DNA of 64,000 nucleotides from Carallia brachiata (lineage: Eukaryota > Streptophyta > Magnoliopsida > Malpighiales > Rhizophoraceae). The notes below the pieces were generated by a model. That model worked only from the letters and a program-made list of their open reading frames with translations. It was not told the DNA's origin and searched no databases. Shown here one piece after another: positions 61,924 through 64,000 of this stretch (within the stretch, counting starts at the first letter, position 1; the number at the start of each line of letters is the position of its first letter). The position numbers were made by a program, and so were the translations under genes. The stretch spans positions 13,458,022-13,522,021 of the forward strand of contig JADCRB010000068.1 in the NCBI GenBank assembly GCA_021464245.1, in the 5' to 3' direction.

Positions 61924-64000
61924 TGAATTCCGGCACAAAAATACCGGCCCACCAACTTTTATTCTATTAAATTTATATTTAGGATAACAATAAATAGAAT
62001 TTTATATTTATTTATGTATTGTTTTTACAAATGACTTTGAATAATAGAAAAACAAAAAAATGATATAAACTAAAAATTAATACTACCACACTTGTCATTC
62101 GCCATGTGTAACTTACACTGTCCCAGTTAGCAAATTGATGGTGAGAAGAGGGCTATGACTCGAAGTTTCGACAACTTTCAAAGTTACGGATGTAATTTAT
62201 GCGTAATTAAATTTATTAACGAAAAATCAAAATAATTTCATACTTATTGACTCAAATTGAAACATAACCCAAGCCTAATATTAACGCAACATCTTTTGAA
62301 ATTACACATTTGCCCAACATTTTCTCTGGGGATAACGGTGACTGATATTTTGGAAAAATGCTGATAATTTTGAAATAAATTAATAAGGTGTTTCAAAACT
62401 ATTAGTTTTTATTTCAAATTTATTAGCTTCAGTTCTAATCCGGACAAAACCCGGACAAATTGAAGTGGGACATCTCCTTTTTTCTTTCAAAAACTATTAA
62501 TGCCAAGTCAAAAGAGAAAAGGTTGCTGTCCCCGGTGAATATGTCCTTGTTTTGTCTCTGTAGAAACTGCAACTTATACTTTTGAAACAAAACTGATTTT
62601 AAAAAAACCAATTGAAATTTTGCATTTTAAATTTATCAGTATTAGTTTTAAAAAAACAAGTATGTGTTTCAAAATTATCAATTTCAGTAACCACCACGAC
62701 AGTAACCCGAAAAAATTCACCCGAGACATGTAACTGTTATCGTTTACAAAAAAGGTATTCCAGCATATGTAATAGAAACAAGAATTAGTCAACCATGAAT
62801 AATCAAATGTCATTATTATTGATTATTGTCCCGATAAATTTAAAACTGATAGGTTCTCTGTGTATAAGACACTATATGTTCAGATGACATTGAGTATACG
62901 ACTGATAATTATGAAACTGATAGGATTACTTTTGCAAAAATTATGAATGAAAACATGATGTTCTTACTTTTGTTGTATAGTTTTAAGATATAAATAATTA
63001 TATCGCATTTAGTTTTCAAATATATAAATTGATAGGCTCACATTTATGCCAAGTACCCTCAATTGTCATATATAATTGGTTGTAAGACTTGTATGTTTGA
63101 AATTGATATGAATATTTTAGCAACTAATACAATCACACCTTGAAGGTTAGGACAAACACACAACCAGCAGTGCATATGGTAATTATAGTTCATATTCTAA
63201 TCTGATCGGAATTTCCAAGATAACATTGATAAAAGTTTCAGTGACAAATTCATATATTGCCAGATATTTTTAGTAATAATGCTGATACTTTTGCACCAGA
63301 TACAAATACTTTTGCAACTAATATTCGCGGTCCACCTGATATTGCAGAAAATAATTTGAGCAACAACTTGATATAACAGGGTAGCTAGGAGCAATAACTC
63401 AATGACTTAAATGTTCAACAAACCACTGTGTCCATAGATGTGTTTCACACGGTTGGCTATAAATACATGCATTACAACCATATGTGGAATACTGTCTTCT
63501 TACAAATCCATTTGAACATCAGATCGATCATTCCTCCTTTTTTTTTTTTTTTTAAACTTCTTTTACTACTCCAAAGAATGGGTTATGCCATACCAATGTT
63601 GGGAAAATGCAAACATGCTGTGCATGAAATTTTTGTGTGGTTTTCTGTGCTACAAAAAAATTTCTTCATATCTATTGTTCGTTTTGTTTTCGAGTTTCAT
63701 ATTATATTTGTTTCTGAAATTTGATTGGTTTTCCTAAGCTGCTCATCTTAAATTAATTTTTATTTGTTTTCCTATAAAAGGTTACGACAACTTAGTTACA
63801 TTTTTTTCCTTTACGTGATATGGCTATCTTATGTTAGTTACTGTGTCTGTATATATATATATATATATATTAATATGATACATTTTATTAATTACAACAA
63901 CAATTAATTTAATTTAATTTTAGGAAATCATAAACACACATTTTAAATGTAACTAAATATTAATTTTCAAAATATAATTGCAAGTATATACAGATTATAT
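61924..64000. other. No gene seen; AT-rich with repeats
   Basis: 62340-62960 has several stretches like GTGTTTCAAAATTATCAATTTC that resemble the arms of the preceding hairpin, perhaps decayed relatives. An (AT)n microsatellite lies at 63848-63871, and a T homopolymer with a nearby A-rich stretch at 63537-63555. No coding or RNA gene could be supported. Confidence 0.5.

Noticed and set aside
1..64000. tRNA or rRNA genes
   Set aside because: No cloverleaf-compatible A/B-box pair with acceptor stem and no rRNA sequence recognised on either strand by eye; the B-box-like motif at 6430 lies in a TSD-flanked insert.

Overview
The window is nuclear DNA from a plant, almost certainly a eudicot. It is AT-rich, has GT-AG introns, and carries plant-specific families: a neprosin-type peptidase, a DYW-type PPR protein, a WUSCHEL-type homeodomain, and plant copia, gypsy and L1 elements. 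The species cannot be named from the sequence. Most of the window is transposable elements, many nested, around a few genes. The only gene that reads as intact is a seven-exon neprosin-family gene at 22436-25648.

Layout. 1-3741: 3' part of a decayed Ty1/copia element. 4919-5409: Mutator-type MITE with a 9-bp target duplication. About 5410-25900: tandem duplication of a neprosin gene. Copy A (6209-14640) is a pseudogene split by a 5.4-kb LTR element without coding capacity (7610-13032) and carrying a SINE-like insert. Copy B (22436-25648) is intact, but a 3.2-kb non-autonomous Helitron (18790-22006) sits in its upstream region. The two copies act as empty-site controls for each other's insertions. 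26544-30510: a TRIM-like element, a 2.3-kb minus-strand non-autonomous LTR element inside it, and a Tourist-type MITE. 33705-34166: hAT-type MITE. 37196-38000: truncated PPR-DYW gene cut off by a second copy of the 2.3-kb LTR element. That copy is itself split by an 8.2-kb Ty3/gypsy element (38426-46635, minus strand). 46636-49110 continues the second copy and repeats the flank seen at 29365-30510, so this is a segmental duplication. 52660-54480: L1-type LINE fragment. 56023-61249: decayed multi-exon gene with an HMG-box-like part and a Ulp1-type SUMO-protease-like part. 61799-61923: near-perfect foldback hairpin.

The most unusual feature is in the Ty3/gypsy element. Between the end of pol and the 3' LTR, in sense orientation, it carries a WUSCHEL-clade homeobox reading frame (40680-40054, minus). 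It has a homeodomain and, after one in-frame stop but still in the same frame, a WUS-box-like motif and an EAR-like repression motif. The same element has lost its reverse-transcriptase core and, apparently, a second RNase H domain. This looks like capture of a developmental regulator by an LTR retrotransposon and is the best candidate for something undescribed.
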